This document shows positions 40,026-49,744 of a stretch of DNA of 64,000 nucleotides, piece by piece. The notes under the pieces were generated by a model that saw only the letters and a program-made list of their open reading frames with translations, ran no database searches and was not told the origin of the DNA. The stretch is from positions 2,852,001 to 2,916,000 of the forward strand of contig NZ_CP084580.1 of the NCBI RefSeq assembly GCF_021869765.1, written 5' to 3'. Every line of letters starts with the position of its first letter. Position 1 is the stretch's first letter. A program made the translations under genes and the position numbers. The stretch is from Chryseobacterium sp. MEBOG06. GTDB taxonomy: Bacteria; Bacteroidota; Bacteroidia; Flavobacteriales; Weeksellaceae.

Positions 40026-42149
40026 ATGACGACCGTAGAATTTATACAGAAGCAGCTCAATATTTCTGAGAAGAGCATCAACAATACTTTACAATTACTG
40101 GCAGAAGACTGCACAATCCCTTTTATTGCCCGTTACCGAAAGGATAAAACCGGAAATCTGGATGAAGTTCAAATTGAACAGATTTCCAAAATCAGCAAAC
40201 AGTTTGAAGAGATTGTTAAAAGAAAAGAATCTATTTTAAAATCTATAGAAGAACAGGGCTCATTGTCTCCTGAACTCCAGCAAAGAATTAAAGAAAGCTT
40301 TGATATTACTGAACTGGAAGACTTATATCTGCCATTCAAAAAACGCAGAAAAACCAAAGCAGATACTGCTAAAGAAAAAGGACTGGAGCCTTTAGCAAAG
40401 ATTATTATGAGCCAAAGGAATGATGATATTCAGCTTCTGGCTTCCAAATACCTGAATAACAATGTTGCCTCCGAAGAGGAAGCTCTTCAGGGTGCAAGAG
40501 ACATTATGGCGGAATGGATCAATGAAAATATGTATGTGCGTAAAAACCTCCGTCGTCTGTTCCAACGAAAAGCAGTAGTTACTTCTAAAGTTGTGAAAGC
40601 TAAAAAAGACGAAGAAGATGCACAGAAATTCTCCCAATATTTCGAATGGGAAGAAAATCTTAACAGAACACCTTCCCACAGACTTCTGGCCATGCTGAGA
40701 GCAGAAGCTGAAGGTTTTGTAAAAACAAATGTCGGAATTGACAAAGACGAAGCTATTGACTTCATCGAAAAAGCAATTATCAAATCCAATAATGAAAGTT
40801 CTGAACAGATTGCACTGGCAATAAAAGACAGTTATAAAAGACTTTTAGAGCCGGCGATCTCCAATGAAGCTCTTCAGGAAGCAAAAGAAAAAGCTGATCA
40901 GAAGGCAATAGAGATTTTTTCTGAAAATTTAAGTCAGTTACTCTTAGCTCCGCCTTTGGGAGAGAAGAGGATTTTAGCAATTGACCCTGGGTATAGAAGT
41001 GGATGCAAAGTGGTATGTATAGACGAGAAAGGAGACCTGCTCCATAACGAAACCCTCTACCCTCATGCTCCGCAAAACGAAAGCGGAATGGCGATGAAAA
41101 AAATCCGTTCTATGGTTAATGCCTATAATATTGAAGCAATCTCTATTGGGAACGGAACGGCAAGTCGTGAAACAGAGTTTTTCATTAAAAAAATAGCTTT
41201 TGACAAGCCATTACAGGTTTTTGTGGTTTCAGAAGCCGGAGCATCAGTGTATTCTGCAAGTAAAATTGCAAGAGAGGAATTCCCGACCTATGATGTAACG
41301 GTACGTGGTGCCGTTTCAATCGGAAGAAGATTAGCCGATCCTTTGGCAGAACTGGTGAAAATAGATGCCAAATCAATCGGCGTAGGACAATACCAACATG
41401 ATGTAGACCAGATCCAGCTTAAAAGTGAACTTGATTCAACGGTAATGAAGTGTGTCAACTCAGTAGGAATCAATTTAAATACAGCCAGCAAATCATTATT
41501 AAGCTACGTTTCAGGGATCGGAGAAAAAATGGCAGAAAACATCGTCAATTACCGGGCTGAAAATGGGGCTTTTGAGGATAGAAAACAGCTTAAAAAAGTT
41601 CCAAGGCTTGGGGAAAAAGCTTATCAGCAGGCAGCGGCATTTGTGAGGATTACTAATGCTAAAAATCCACTGGACAATTCAGCAGTACATCCGGAAGCTT
41701 ATGGAATTGTTGAAAAGATGGCTAAGGACTTAGGTATTAAGACCAATGAACTGATTGCCAGTAAGGAGAAGATAGCTTTAGTAAAGCCGGAAAATTATAT
41801 CACAGAAGAAACTGGAATTTTAGGAATAAAAGACATTTTGAAAGAGCTTGAAAAACCAGGGCTGGATCCGAGGAAAGCAGCTAAAGTGTTTGAGTTTGAT
41901 CCGAACGTCAAGAGTATTAAAGACTTAAAAGCAGGCATGATTTTACCCGGAATCGTCAATAATATTACCGCATTTGGGTGTTTTGTGGATCTGGGAATTA
42001 AAGAAAGCGGACTGGTTCATATTTCTCAGCTGAAAGAAGGTTTTGTATCGGATGTCAACGATGTAGTAAAACTCCATCAGCACGTTCGTGTGAAGGTAAC
42101 AGAAGTAGATGAAGCGAGAAAGAGAGTTCAGCTGAGCATGATCCTTTAG
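40026..42149 (+). CDS. tex: RNA-binding transcription accessory protein Tex
   Basis: A 707-residue cytoplasmic protein: N-terminal helical Tex domain (FIARYRKDKTGNLDEVQIEQI), YqgF/RNase H-like domain (ILAIDPGYRSGCKVV), helix-hairpin-helix region (LLSYVSGIGEKMAENIVNYR and LKKVPRLGEKAYQQAA) and a C-terminal S1 domain (FGCFVDLGIKESGLVHISQL). It is the bacterial relative of Spt6. The gene begins 40 bases after the tracrRNA terminator on the same strand; it is a common housekeeping gene and probably not part of the CRISPR system. Confidence 0.95.
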   Translation: MTTVEFIQKQLNISEKSINNTLQLLAEDCTIPFIARYRKDKTGNLDEVQIEQISKISKQFEEIVKRKESILKSIEEQGSLSPELQQRIKESFDITELEDLYLPFKKRRKTKADTAKEKGLEPLAKIIMSQRNDDIQLLASKYLNNNVASEEEALQGARDIMAEWINENMYVRKNLRRLFQRKAVVTSKVVKAKKDEEDAQKFSQYFEWEENLNRTPSHRLLAMLRAEAEGFVKTNVGIDKDEAIDFIEKAIIKSNNESSEQIALAIKDSYKRLLEPAISNEALQEAKEKADQKAIEIFSENLSQLLLAPPLGEKRILAIDPGYRSGCKVVCIDEKGDLLHNETLYPHAPQNESGMAMKKIRSMVNAYNIEAISIGNGTASRETEFFIKKIAFDKPLQVFVVSEAGASVYSASKIAREEFPTYDVTVRGAVSIGRRLADPLAELVKIDAKSIGVGQYQHDVDQIQLKSELDSTVMKCVNSVGINLNTASKSLLSYVSGIGEKMAENIVNYRAENGAFEDRKQLKKVPRLGEKAYQQAAAFVRITNAKNPLDNSAVHPEAYGIVEKMAKDLGIKTNELIASKEKIALVKPENYITEETGILGIKDILKELEKPGLDPRKAAKVFEFDPNVKSIKDLKAGMILPGIVNNITAFGCFVDLGIKESGLVHISQLKEGFVSDVNDVVKLHQHVRVKVTEVDEARKRVQLSMIL

Positions 42150-42847
<698 letters not shown>

Positions 42848-42848
<1 letters not shown>

Positions 42849-43184
42849 TGAAAATATCTGAGCTTAAAGAATATTCCACCTATCCATCATACCAGGGAAA
42901 CAGAATCCACTCAAATGAATTTAAGTATGAATTTAAGCAATAAGATCTTTAAAACCTGTACCGTTAAGGATGACAAAATAATAGAAATGGAGAAACTTCT
43001 CCAGAAGCAATATCAATTATAGAAGTCTATACTTCAAAACTTAATGCTTCGAATAATAATACAATTTTCTCTAATTGAAACGAATGAGAAACAACAAATA
43101 ATCAATTTATTATTTCAGTTGGCCATAAAATGAATTATCATTCTATGGATGAACACATTACCAGCGAATAATTGATATATAGCA
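42848..43184. other. Region without a clear gene; possible 31-codon ORF and vestigial coding sequence
   Basis: An ATG overlapping the HAD stop opens 31 codons (42848-42943); it could be a real small gene, or the remnant of a decayed one. The following 240 bases contain only short open stretches. I see no known domain. Confidence 0.3.
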
Positions 43185-43218
43185 AAAGAAACAGTCTCAA
43201 AATGAGACTGTTTCTTTT
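43184..43218. terminator. Strong terminator, likely bidirectional
   Basis: Perfect 16-bp stem around a three-base loop (43184-43199 with 43203-43218), followed by a T run on the plus strand. Confidence 0.85.
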
Positions 43219-43311
43219 TTTCATACTGATACATAAGTATGTTAAGATATTTTTATAAAGGAAATTGAAACAAGAACAGTTTGTTTTTGCCTTGGTCCGT
43301 AAGGGCTTAAA

Positions 43312-43473
43312 TTATTCGAAGCAAAAAGAAACCTTACACTGGCCCGGAGACATACATGTTGGAGTACATGTAATATCGTAGCACAATAGCAGACCTGGTC
43401 TGCAGCCGCTTTCACCAACACCTCCCTGAACTGTTTTTAAATTCTCTCTTGATAGTTTTTTCAAATTTTTCAT
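43312..43473 (-). CDS. GG-leader bacteriocin-like peptide 4
   Basis: A 53-residue peptide: leader MKNLKKLSRENLKTVQGG with double glycine at residues 17-18, then a core with six cysteines and Gly/Pro-rich loops (CTPTCMSPGQC). Its leader is of a different subtype from the three peptides at 20.2-20.8 kb and matches the broken copy at 26965-27159. Export by a C39-peptidase transporter is expected from the leader; none is in the window. A perfect -7 box lies 31 bases upstream. Confidence 0.8.
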   Translation of the reverse strand: MKNLKKLSRENLKTVQGGVGESGCRPGLLLCYDITCTPTCMSPGQCKVSFCFE

Positions 43474-43503
43474 GATAACTTGTTTTTATGGTTATTGTTT
43501 TTC

Positions 43504-43511
43504 CAAATATA
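43504..43511 (-). promoter_or_regulatory. -7 box (TATATTTG) of GG-leader peptide 4
   Basis: Exact TAnnTTTG on the minus strand upstream of ATG 43473. Confidence 0.65.
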
Positions 43512-43618
43512 TGAATTTATTTGACATAGGATTATTTTTTTTAAAAATCACCAAATTAATACAGGTTTTTACTGTAAAATTCTACAGAAATTCGAAAATG
43601 TAAAATCCATATATGGTA

Positions 43619-43644
43619 AAAGGCTGCCTTTACAGACAGCCTTT
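43619..43644 (-). terminator. Terminator of the M28 peptidase gene
   Basis: 8-bp stem AAAGGCTG/CAGCCTTT just beyond the stop codon, with T4 on the minus strand. Confidence 0.75.
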
Positions 43645-43676
43645 CACTCATTCTTATTTTTCCAATAAAATCTCCT

Positions 43677-45248
43677 TTATTTATAATCTTTCGAACTTCT
43701 TCTCGGTTCCTTTGCCTCCGGCCATTGTATGGTTTCTCCTTTTTCATCCTTTGGCATTACTCTTTTTTCCCTGTTGCTGAACTCAGGATCTTCAGATGCC
43801 ATATATGCTAATGCAGCTGTTAAAACAACATTATTTTTAACCTCATCAAAAACAATCTTATCATATGTATCTTTTGTCGTATGCCATGTATAGCCAAAAT
43901 ATCCCCAGTTCAAAGATCCTAAAGAAATTCCGGGCACTCCGGCCGCAACAAATGATGCGTGATCAGATCCTCCACCTCCGGGCATTCCGGGAAAATCTGT
44001 TTTGATCTGGCTTCTTACTGCTTTTGGTGCACCATCAAGCCATCTTCCTACATAGTCGTATGCTTTTACAAATCCCTGCCCGCTGATATTCACAACACGT
44101 CCTGTTCCGTTATCCTGATTAAAAGCTGCCTGCACTCCTTTTATAATCTGAGGATTATCTGCCACAAAGCCTCTGGAACCGTTTAATCCCTGTTCTTCAC
44201 TTCCCCAAAGCCCTATAACGATTGTCCGTTTATTGTTTGGGTAGTATTTTTTAAGGATTCTCATGGTTTCAAGCATAGTAAGCGTTCCTGTTCCATTATC
44301 TGTAGCTCCCTGAGCACCATCCCATGAATCAAGGTGGGCGGAAAGAATGACATATTCATCAGGCTTTTCCTTCCCTTTAATCATACCAATTGTATTAAAG
44401 TTTTTCGCTTCAGGAAGTATTTTGGACTGAGCATCGATTTTAATTTTAGGCTGAGCTCCTTTTTCTGCCATTCTGTAAAGCATTCCATAGTCTTCCACAT
44501 CAATATCAATCATTGGGATTTTGGAAGTTTTTGCTCCAAAAATTCTGTTAGCTCCCATGATTCCCGTCCAGTTTGAAATAGCGATTCCTGCCGCTCCGGC
44601 TTTTTCTAAAGCTTCCGGAAGGGTATTATTATCATAACCAATATTTTTCACATATGCTGTAAAGTCTTTGGCAGCCTGTTCCTTTTCTGCTTTCAGCTTG
44701 TCATAGAGCTCAGGGGTTGCAAATTCCTTGATCTGCTCATCAGAACGTCCTATTTTCTGATATTGCGCAATCAGTACGATTTTCCCTTTGGCGGAAGGAA
44801 GCCAGTTGTCAAACTCTGCTTTGGAAGATACTTTAGGAAGAATGATGACCTCCGCTTCAATTGCTTTTTTCGTAGCAGGACTCCATGCCAGTTGTGTTGC
44901 AGACAAAGACTTTACACGCGGATAGATCATATCCACATGAGTAATCCCCCTCTGCCATCCTTTCCAGGTTCCGAACTGCTGAAGGTTAGCATCTATCCCC
45001 CATGAACGCAGCTTTCCTGCACTCCATTCATTGGCAGCCAGCATTTCCGGTGTTCCCACAAGGCGCGGGCCTATACCGTCCAGCAGTTCATAAGCCATGT
45101 TTTCCAGTTGCGAATTGTTATTTACCTCATCTACAAAACTTTTCACGATTGGGTCAAGTTTTTCTTTTGGGTCTACTTTTACCTGAGCCCATGAAAACTG
45201 AGCAGCCAGCATTACTGCAGGCACTGCAAAAAATCTATTTATCCTCAT
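43677..45248 (-). CDS. M28 family zinc peptidase (exported)
   Basis: A 523-residue exported metallopeptidase. Signal peptide residues 1-21 (ends SWAQ). An M28 fold interrupted by a protease-associated (PA) domain around residues 130-270. Zinc-site motifs: SAHLDSWDGAQGATDNGTG, the GLWGSEEQGLNGSR glutamate pair, FNQDNGTGR, and the C-terminal histidine in YTWHTTKDTYDKI. Such enzymes are aminopeptidases or carboxypeptidases in the periplasm or outside. No C-terminal type IX secretion domain is visible. Single-gene unit. Confidence 0.92.
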   Translation of the reverse strand: MRINRFFAVPAVMLAAQFSWAQVKVDPKEKLDPIVKSFVDEVNNNSQLENMAYELLDGIGPRLVGTPEMLAANEWSAGKLRSWGIDANLQQFGTWKGWQRGITHVDMIYPRVKSLSATQLAWSPATKKAIEAEVIILPKVSSKAEFDNWLPSAKGKIVLIAQYQKIGRSDEQIKEFATPELYDKLKAEKEQAAKDFTAYVKNIGYDNNTLPEALEKAGAAGIAISNWTGIMGANRIFGAKTSKIPMIDIDVEDYGMLYRMAEKGAQPKIKIDAQSKILPEAKNFNTIGMIKGKEKPDEYVILSAHLDSWDGAQGATDNGTGTLTMLETMRILKKYYPNNKRTIVIGLWGSEEQGLNGSRGFVADNPQIIKGVQAAFNQDNGTGRVVNISGQGFVKAYDYVGRWLDGAPKAVRSQIKTDFPGMPGGGGSDHASFVAAGVPGISLGSLNWGYFGYTWHTTKDTYDKIVFDEVKNNVVLTAALAYMASEDPEFSNREKRVMPKDEKGETIQWPEAKEPRRSSKDYK

Positions 45249-45559
45249 AGTATATATTGATTGCTTTAAAGATAAAGGAATTTAGGGAAATGATGAAGAA
45301 ATGAGTATGAAAAAGTTCCTGTACAAAGATATTCTGAGTCTTTTTTGTTCTTTTAACAGCAATTAACAATACTCACTGAAGTCTAATTGTGGTAAAAACA
45401 CCGGAATCAAATATTTTTCTCTCAGAACAATTTCTTTTAAAGCTGTATTTTAGAATAACCTGAAAAGGGAAAGGTTATGAATAAAGGAAGAAAACCATTT
45501 ACAGGCGCTGGAAGCTTTTTCTAATTCCCCATCAGAAAGGAAATTCAGGGAATAAAAAA
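45249..45559. other. Intergenic region, no gene seen
   Basis: About 310 bases with only ORFs of 15-21 codons and no supported RNA structure. Confidence 0.4.
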
Positions 45560-45579
45560 GCCGGCTCATGAAAGCCGGC
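45560..45579 (-). terminator. Terminator of the histone-like gene
   Basis: GCCGGC/GCCGGC stem with an 8-base loop followed on the minus strand by T6, 11 bases after the stop. Confidence 0.85.
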
Positions 45580-45590
45580 GAGGGAACGAA

Positions 45591-45767
45591 TTATTTTTTA
45601 GCTTCGTCTACAGAAACTTTTCTAAATTCTTTGAACAATTTGCTAAGTTCTAAAGCTGCTTTACGAGCTCTTGTACCTGCTGCTTTGTTTCCTTTTTCTG
45701 CTTGCTGGTTTGCCTCAGTTGAGAACGCTTCAAATTCTGCGTTGATTTTTTCAATTAGTTCTTTCAT
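45591..45767 (-). CDS. Histone H1-like protein
   Basis: A 58-residue basic, helical protein: MKELIEKINAEFEAF, then QQAEKGNKAAGTRARKAALE with the Lys/Arg/Ala pattern of histone H1-like Hc1 family members that are widespread in Bacteroidota, then a short helix ending in AKK. It is thought to bind DNA non-specifically. It has its own -7 box 21 bases upstream and its own terminator, consistent with strong expression. Confidence 0.87.
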   Translation of the reverse strand: MKELIEKINAEFEAFSTEANQQAEKGNKAAGTRARKAALELSKLFKEFRKVSVDEAKK

Positions 45768-45787
45768 TTATTTAAAAATTTAGGCTG

Positions 45788-45795
45788 CAAATATA
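45788..45795 (-). promoter_or_regulatory. -7 box (TATATTTG) of the histone-like gene
   Basis: Exact TAnnTTTG on the minus strand, about 17 bases of leader before ATG 45767. Confidence 0.7.
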
Positions 45796-46049
45796 GGTTT
45801 TATGGCGATTCCAGCCTAACCGCAGTGAAAAAAAATTGTGCAAAATCACTATTTTTTTCACTTTCACGAACATAAAAGCACGTTTTTACAAGTTTTACTG
45901 GTTAAAACCTCTTAAACAAAACGTTTTAACACCTATCTGTAAAGATATGAACTTCATTTTTAAAATTAAAAAGAATTCAGAAATCACTGAAATACTATAT
46001 TTATAACGCCAAAATAAACTGATAGATCTGTACTATTGATTTTTTATTT

Positions 46050-46057
46050 TATATTTG
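46050..46057 (+). promoter_or_regulatory. -7 box (TATATTTG) of the M1-like peptidase gene
   Basis: Exact TAnnTTTG, 16 bases before ATG 46074. Confidence 0.65.
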
Positions 46058-46073
46058 AAAAAACGCATAACCT

Positions 46074-47558
46074 ATGTTCAGAAAATTATTCATCTTTGCC
46101 TTTATATGGCCTCTATTTGTTTACTCGCAAGATAAGATTAGTTATAAAGTTTTTTATAATAAAGATCTTGAACAAAACGGCTTAAAAGTTCAGGTAGATT
46201 ACACTCTTCAGAAACCATCAGATACTCTTTCCTTCTTCTATGCTAATAAAAATTGGGGGGAAAATAACCTATTCAATGCCTTGTCCATATCTAAAGAAGA
46301 TAATCCTAATATTACTTTTGAGATTCTGCCGGAAAAAAATAAAATAAAGGTTAATATGAACAAAGGAGAGAAAATCTCTCTTATTTACCATATCAAACAG
46401 GACTTTAAAGATCCAGGCTATAAAACATTCAACCGCCCTAGAATCAATAATACCTTCTTTCATGTCTTAGGAAAAAATCTTTTTATCGTTCCAAGATCAT
46501 TTACCAAAATACCTGAAGATCGGGAGTTTGAATTCTTTATTGAGTGGGTTGATTTCCCTCCGCAGTTTAAACTTCATAATAACTTTGTTACCCAGATCCG
46601 GAAGCAGAGAATTAAAACTTCCCTTTGGGAAGGATTTTATAATTCACTATTCATCGGCGGTGATTACAGATTCCATTCTTTTAAGATCAAAAATAAGCCG
46701 GTTTATTTTGTACTAAGAGACCAATGGCAAAATGGATTTACTGATGATTTTTTATTTTTAAATCTCAAAAAAGCCATACAATCTCAGAGGGACTTCTGGG
46801 AAGATTACGACCAGGATTATTTTACAGTAATGATGACACCTACCGTTTCACAGAAAGATACCCTATTCAAGGGATATAGCACTAAAGGTTCTGCTCTTAA
46901 AAATGCTTTTATGATTCAGGGCACCAATAATCCTTTTAACAGTAAGAATTCTTTTCTCTATCTGATGCATCATGAACTGATGCATGAGTGGATTGGCAAT
47001 AAAATTCAAAATAAACATGAAGAACTGAATTATTGGTTCAGTGAAGGTTTTACAGATTATTACACCTATAAAAACAGGCTCCGAATAAAGGATATTTCTA
47101 TGGACGAATGGCTGAAATTGTTCAACAGTGAAGTCATTAAAAATTACTGGAACAATCCACAGCGAAATATGCCAAATTACAGGATAAAAGACGATTTCTG
47201 GAAAAGCGGTGATGTGGAGAAGATTCCCTACCGCCGGGGAGCTATTTTTGCTTTTTGGCTGGATAATCAGATCATGCTGAAAACACATTCGAAAAAGTCA
47301 TTAGACGATCTCATGAGAGAACTCCTAAAGGTATGTACAGAAAAGAATGTAAAATTTACGGATGAATTATTTTTGGATCTTGCTCAAAAATATCTGAGCA
47401 TGGATATCTCTTATTTCTTTCAGAAACACATCATTAGTGGAGAAAACATTGATCTTCTTAAGGAAAAATGGATCGATGGTTTTGAATTTAAAATGATGGA
47501 TGGTATTCCACAGCTGGAAATTGATGAATGCAAGAATATAAAATATAGTATTGATTAA
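46074..47558 (+). CDS. M1-like gluzincin metallopeptidase (exported)
   Basis: A 494-residue protein with signal peptide (ends VYSQ). Beta-rich N-terminal half resembling the M1 aminopeptidase fold, then the zinc site HELMHE (H300, E301, H304) with the third ligand in WFSEGFTDYY (E324), and a helical C-terminal domain. There are 19 residues between H304 and E324, against 18 in classical M1 enzymes, and the usual GxMEN exopeptidase loop is not visible. So the family placement is good, but the activity is uncertain. Periplasmic or surface location. Confidence 0.85.
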   Translation: MFRKLFIFAFIWPLFVYSQDKISYKVFYNKDLEQNGLKVQVDYTLQKPSDTLSFFYANKNWGENNLFNALSISKEDNPNITFEILPEKNKIKVNMNKGEKISLIYHIKQDFKDPGYKTFNRPRINNTFFHVLGKNLFIVPRSFTKIPEDREFEFFIEWVDFPPQFKLHNNFVTQIRKQRIKTSLWEGFYNSLFIGGDYRFHSFKIKNKPVYFVLRDQWQNGFTDDFLFLNLKKAIQSQRDFWEDYDQDYFTVMMTPTVSQKDTLFKGYSTKGSALKNAFMIQGTNNPFNSKNSFLYLMHHELMHEWIGNKIQNKHEELNYWFSEGFTDYYTYKNRLRIKDISMDEWLKLFNSEVIKNYWNNPQRNMPNYRIKDDFWKSGDVEKIPYRRGAIFAFWLDNQIMLKTHSKKSLDDLMRELLKVCTEKNVKFTDELFLDLAQKYLSMDISYFFQKHIISGENIDLLKEKWIDGFEFKMMDGIPQLEIDECKNIKYSID

Positions 47559-47595
47559 AAAATAAGGTTCTTTACAGTCTATTCTTGATGGCTTA

Positions 47596-49011
47596 TTAAT
47601 TTTCATCTTCAAAGAATAGACTGCCAGCACTTTCCAATAAGAGCAAGCTTTCTGAGGTAATTCTCTCAGCGAAAACAATCCGGAAATGATGGCTGTATCT
47701 ATTGGTAAAAGAGAATGTCTCTCCCGGGGTAAAAAGTATTCTGTTATTTTTACAATATTCATAAAATTTCTTCATCTCCACACTCTCAGGCATTTGTCCC
47801 CAAATGCTGTACCCACCCTGTGGCTTATGAAAATAGGAACCTTCCGGAAAGGATTTTCTCAGGGTTTCCAAAACCAGAACGGCCTGCTCATTTAGCTTCC
47901 TGCGGAACGAACGCAAGTGACGTTCATAGCTGCTACCCTCCAAAAGTTTAAGAACCAGCTCCTGATAGATTGGAGAAACGGATCTTCCTAAAGCAAATCT
48001 TGCTCTTTCTGCTTTCGAATAAAACCTGCCTGCATACAACCATCCCAGTCGGATACCGGGTGCCAGTGTCTTTGAAAATGATGAATAGGTCATCACCAGT
48101 CCTTCCCTATCAAAACTTTTTATACAACGCGGCCTTTTCTCCCCAAAATAAAGGTCGGAATACATATCATTTTCTATAATACACATCTGATACCTTTCTG
48201 CAATATGCAGTATTTCTTTTTTAACCTCATCGCTCATCATTATACCGGTAGGATTATGAAAATTCGGAGTGACAATCAATGCGCGGATATCATTTTCAGC
48301 ACAAGCATTCCTGAAATATTCCGTATCGAAACCCTCTCTGTAATGTACCGGAATTTCAATCACTTTAAGATCCAGATTGGTGATCACTTCCAGCACAGAA
48401 AAAACACAGGGACTGTCTACAGCGACTATATCTCCGGCTTTGGTTACAGACTTTAATGCAATGGTAAGTGCCTGAAGCGCTCCATCAGTAATAATAAGCT
48501 CATCAGGATTAAACAGACATCCATACTCCCCCATTTGTTTTGCAATATCCTGTCTTAAAAGTTCGAGCCCACTGGAAGGATAATACCGGAGGAGTGCTGC
48601 CCCTTTTTCACGGATTACTTCCTGCATTGTCCTCAGAATGAGCTTTTGAGGAATTAATAAGTCCGCCGGCACTGCATTATTGAAAGAACTTGATTCTGAA
48701 GCCCTTCTTGAAGTCAGTGCTATATTTTTCATAAACACCTCGTCTCTTACTGCCGGCGGAAGTTTGACCCTGGTCTCGGGGATGTATTCTTCTCCTGTAT
48801 CTGCAACAAAATACCCGGAACGCGGAATGCTTACAATCAAACCTTTAATCATGAGATACTCAAAGCCGCTCTGAACCGAACTGGTGCTCAGTTTATACTT
48901 TTTTTTAATTTCCCGGATCGAAGGAAGCCGGTCTTTTCTCTGCAAAATTCCGTTGCGGATCTCCTCTTCAATAGCCGTTGTGAAAATTTCATATTTATAG
49001 GTCTTCATCAT
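47596..49011 (-). CDS. MocR family regulator (GntR HTH fused to aminotransferase)
   Basis: A 471-residue fusion: winged helix-turn-helix GntR domain at residues 1-75 (RLPSIREIKKKYKLSTSSVQSGFEYL) and a fold-type I aminotransferase domain after a linker (NFHNPTG, ENDMYSDLYF, and the PLP lysine in SSFSKTLAPGIRLGW). MocR/PdxR-type regulators sense PLP or amino compounds and activate a divergent gene. Here the divergent gene is a GNAT acetyltransferase, and three CTGTACC direct repeats lie between the two. Confidence 0.92.
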   Translation of the reverse strand: MMKTYKYEIFTTAIEEEIRNGILQRKDRLPSIREIKKKYKLSTSSVQSGFEYLMIKGLIVSIPRSGYFVADTGEEYIPETRVKLPPAVRDEVFMKNIALTSRRASESSSFNNAVPADLLIPQKLILRTMQEVIREKGAALLRYYPSSGLELLRQDIAKQMGEYGCLFNPDELIITDGALQALTIALKSVTKAGDIVAVDSPCVFSVLEVITNLDLKVIEIPVHYREGFDTEYFRNACAENDIRALIVTPNFHNPTGIMMSDEVKKEILHIAERYQMCIIENDMYSDLYFGEKRPRCIKSFDREGLVMTYSSFSKTLAPGIRLGWLYAGRFYSKAERARFALGRSVSPIYQELVLKLLEGSSYERHLRSFRRKLNEQAVLVLETLRKSFPEGSYFHKPQGGYSIWGQMPESVEMKKFYEYCKNNRILFTPGETFSFTNRYSHHFRIVFAERITSESLLLLESAGSLFFEDEN

Positions 49012-49022
49012 AATTAGTCAAA

Positions 49023-49084
49023 CTGTACCGGACAAATTTACAAAAACAAATATCTGTACCGATTATATTTTAATAAACTGTACC
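49023..49084. promoter_or_regulatory. Three CTGTACC direct repeats, probable MocR operators
   Basis: CTGTACC occurs at 49023-49029, 49054-49060 and 49078-49084, all in the same orientation, 31 and 24 bases apart. The first lies just downstream of the mocR -7 box, the second near its -33 region, and the third directly upstream of the GNAT promoter. This fits autorepression and activation of the divergent gene. Confidence 0.7.
49033..49040 (-). promoter_or_regulatory. -7 box (TAAATTTG) of mocR
   Basis: Exact TAnnTTTG on the minus strand, between the first and second CTGTACC sites. Confidence 0.65.
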
Positions 49085-49106
49085 CTTTTTGAATGGTTTA
49101 ATCTTA

Positions 49107-49114
49107 TAATTTTG
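49107..49114 (+). promoter_or_regulatory. -7 box (TAATTTTG) of the GNAT gene
   Basis: Exact TAnnTTTG, 22 bases downstream of the third CTGTACC and 13 before ATG 49128. Confidence 0.65.
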
Positions 49115-49127
49115 AATAAAAAAAATA

Positions 49128-49643
49128 ATGGATATCATTTCAAAATTTACAATTGGGTCTGAAGAGGGAATTTCTGATCTTATAGCCATCATTGATTCTT
49201 CAGTGTATGCCCTTCATAAAGATTATGTTTCTGAAGAAAACATTAAAAATTACATCCATAAAGAAATTGATCCAAGAAAGATGATCAATGAACTGAATGA
49301 TCTTTCCAACCAGCTAATTATGACCTATGCAGATCAGAAGCCAATTGGTTACAGTATTGTTAAAAGTGGTTCTGTATACCCCGGTTTAGCGGGAGGTAAA
49401 AGGTCTACAGAAATCAGTTTCGTGATTCTTCCTGAGTTTGATTCTCCGGAAACAAGACAGTCTCTTTGGAAAAAGTGCAGGTCTGCAGTGAGTTTCGCAG
49501 ATGTTATCTGGATCAATATGCTGGCTCATGATCCACTTCTGGAGTTTTTAAAAGAATCAGGTTTCAAAGCAGCTGCAGAGGTTAATGCAGGACCTTTTCA
49601 ACTGCCTTCCCACATCATGGAAATGGAGATCAGTAAAAATTAA
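49128..49643 (+). CDS. GNAT family N-acetyltransferase
   Basis: A 171-residue single-domain acetyltransferase. The beta4-beta5 region (PIGYSIVK, then ISFVIL) and the C-terminal LEFLKESGFKAAAEV match the GNAT fold, although the pyrophosphate-binding loop is less canonical (GLAGGKRSTE). Acceptor unknown. Divergent from mocR; the shared intergenic repeats suggest this gene is the MocR target. Confidence 0.75.
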   Translation: MDIISKFTIGSEEGISDLIAIIDSSVYALHKDYVSEENIKNYIHKEIDPRKMINELNDLSNQLIMTYADQKPIGYSIVKSGSVYPGLAGGKRSTEISFVILPEFDSPETRQSLWKKCRSAVSFADVIWINMLAHDPLLEFLKESGFKAAAEVNAGPFQLPSHIMEMEISKN

Positions 49644-49716
49644 AAGGGTTCATCAGCAGATCAGGGCAGATTGATATAAAAACGGATCAGGTAAATCTGA
49701 ATACAAAAGATTTACC

Positions 49717-49724
49717 TATCTTTG
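49717..49724 (+). promoter_or_regulatory. -7 box (TATCTTTG) of the AraC gene
   Basis: Exact TAnnTTTG, 20 bases before ATG 49745. Confidence 0.6.
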
Positions 49725-49744
49725 ATTTTTATAATTTATTCACA

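Noticed and set aside
40026-42149. tex as a CRISPR accessory gene
   Set aside because: It is a universal housekeeping gene with its own start after the tracrRNA terminator; adjacency alone is no evidence.
45301-45366. 21-codon ORF upstream of the M28 gene
   Set aside because: Too short, no promoter box at fitting distance, no homology visible.
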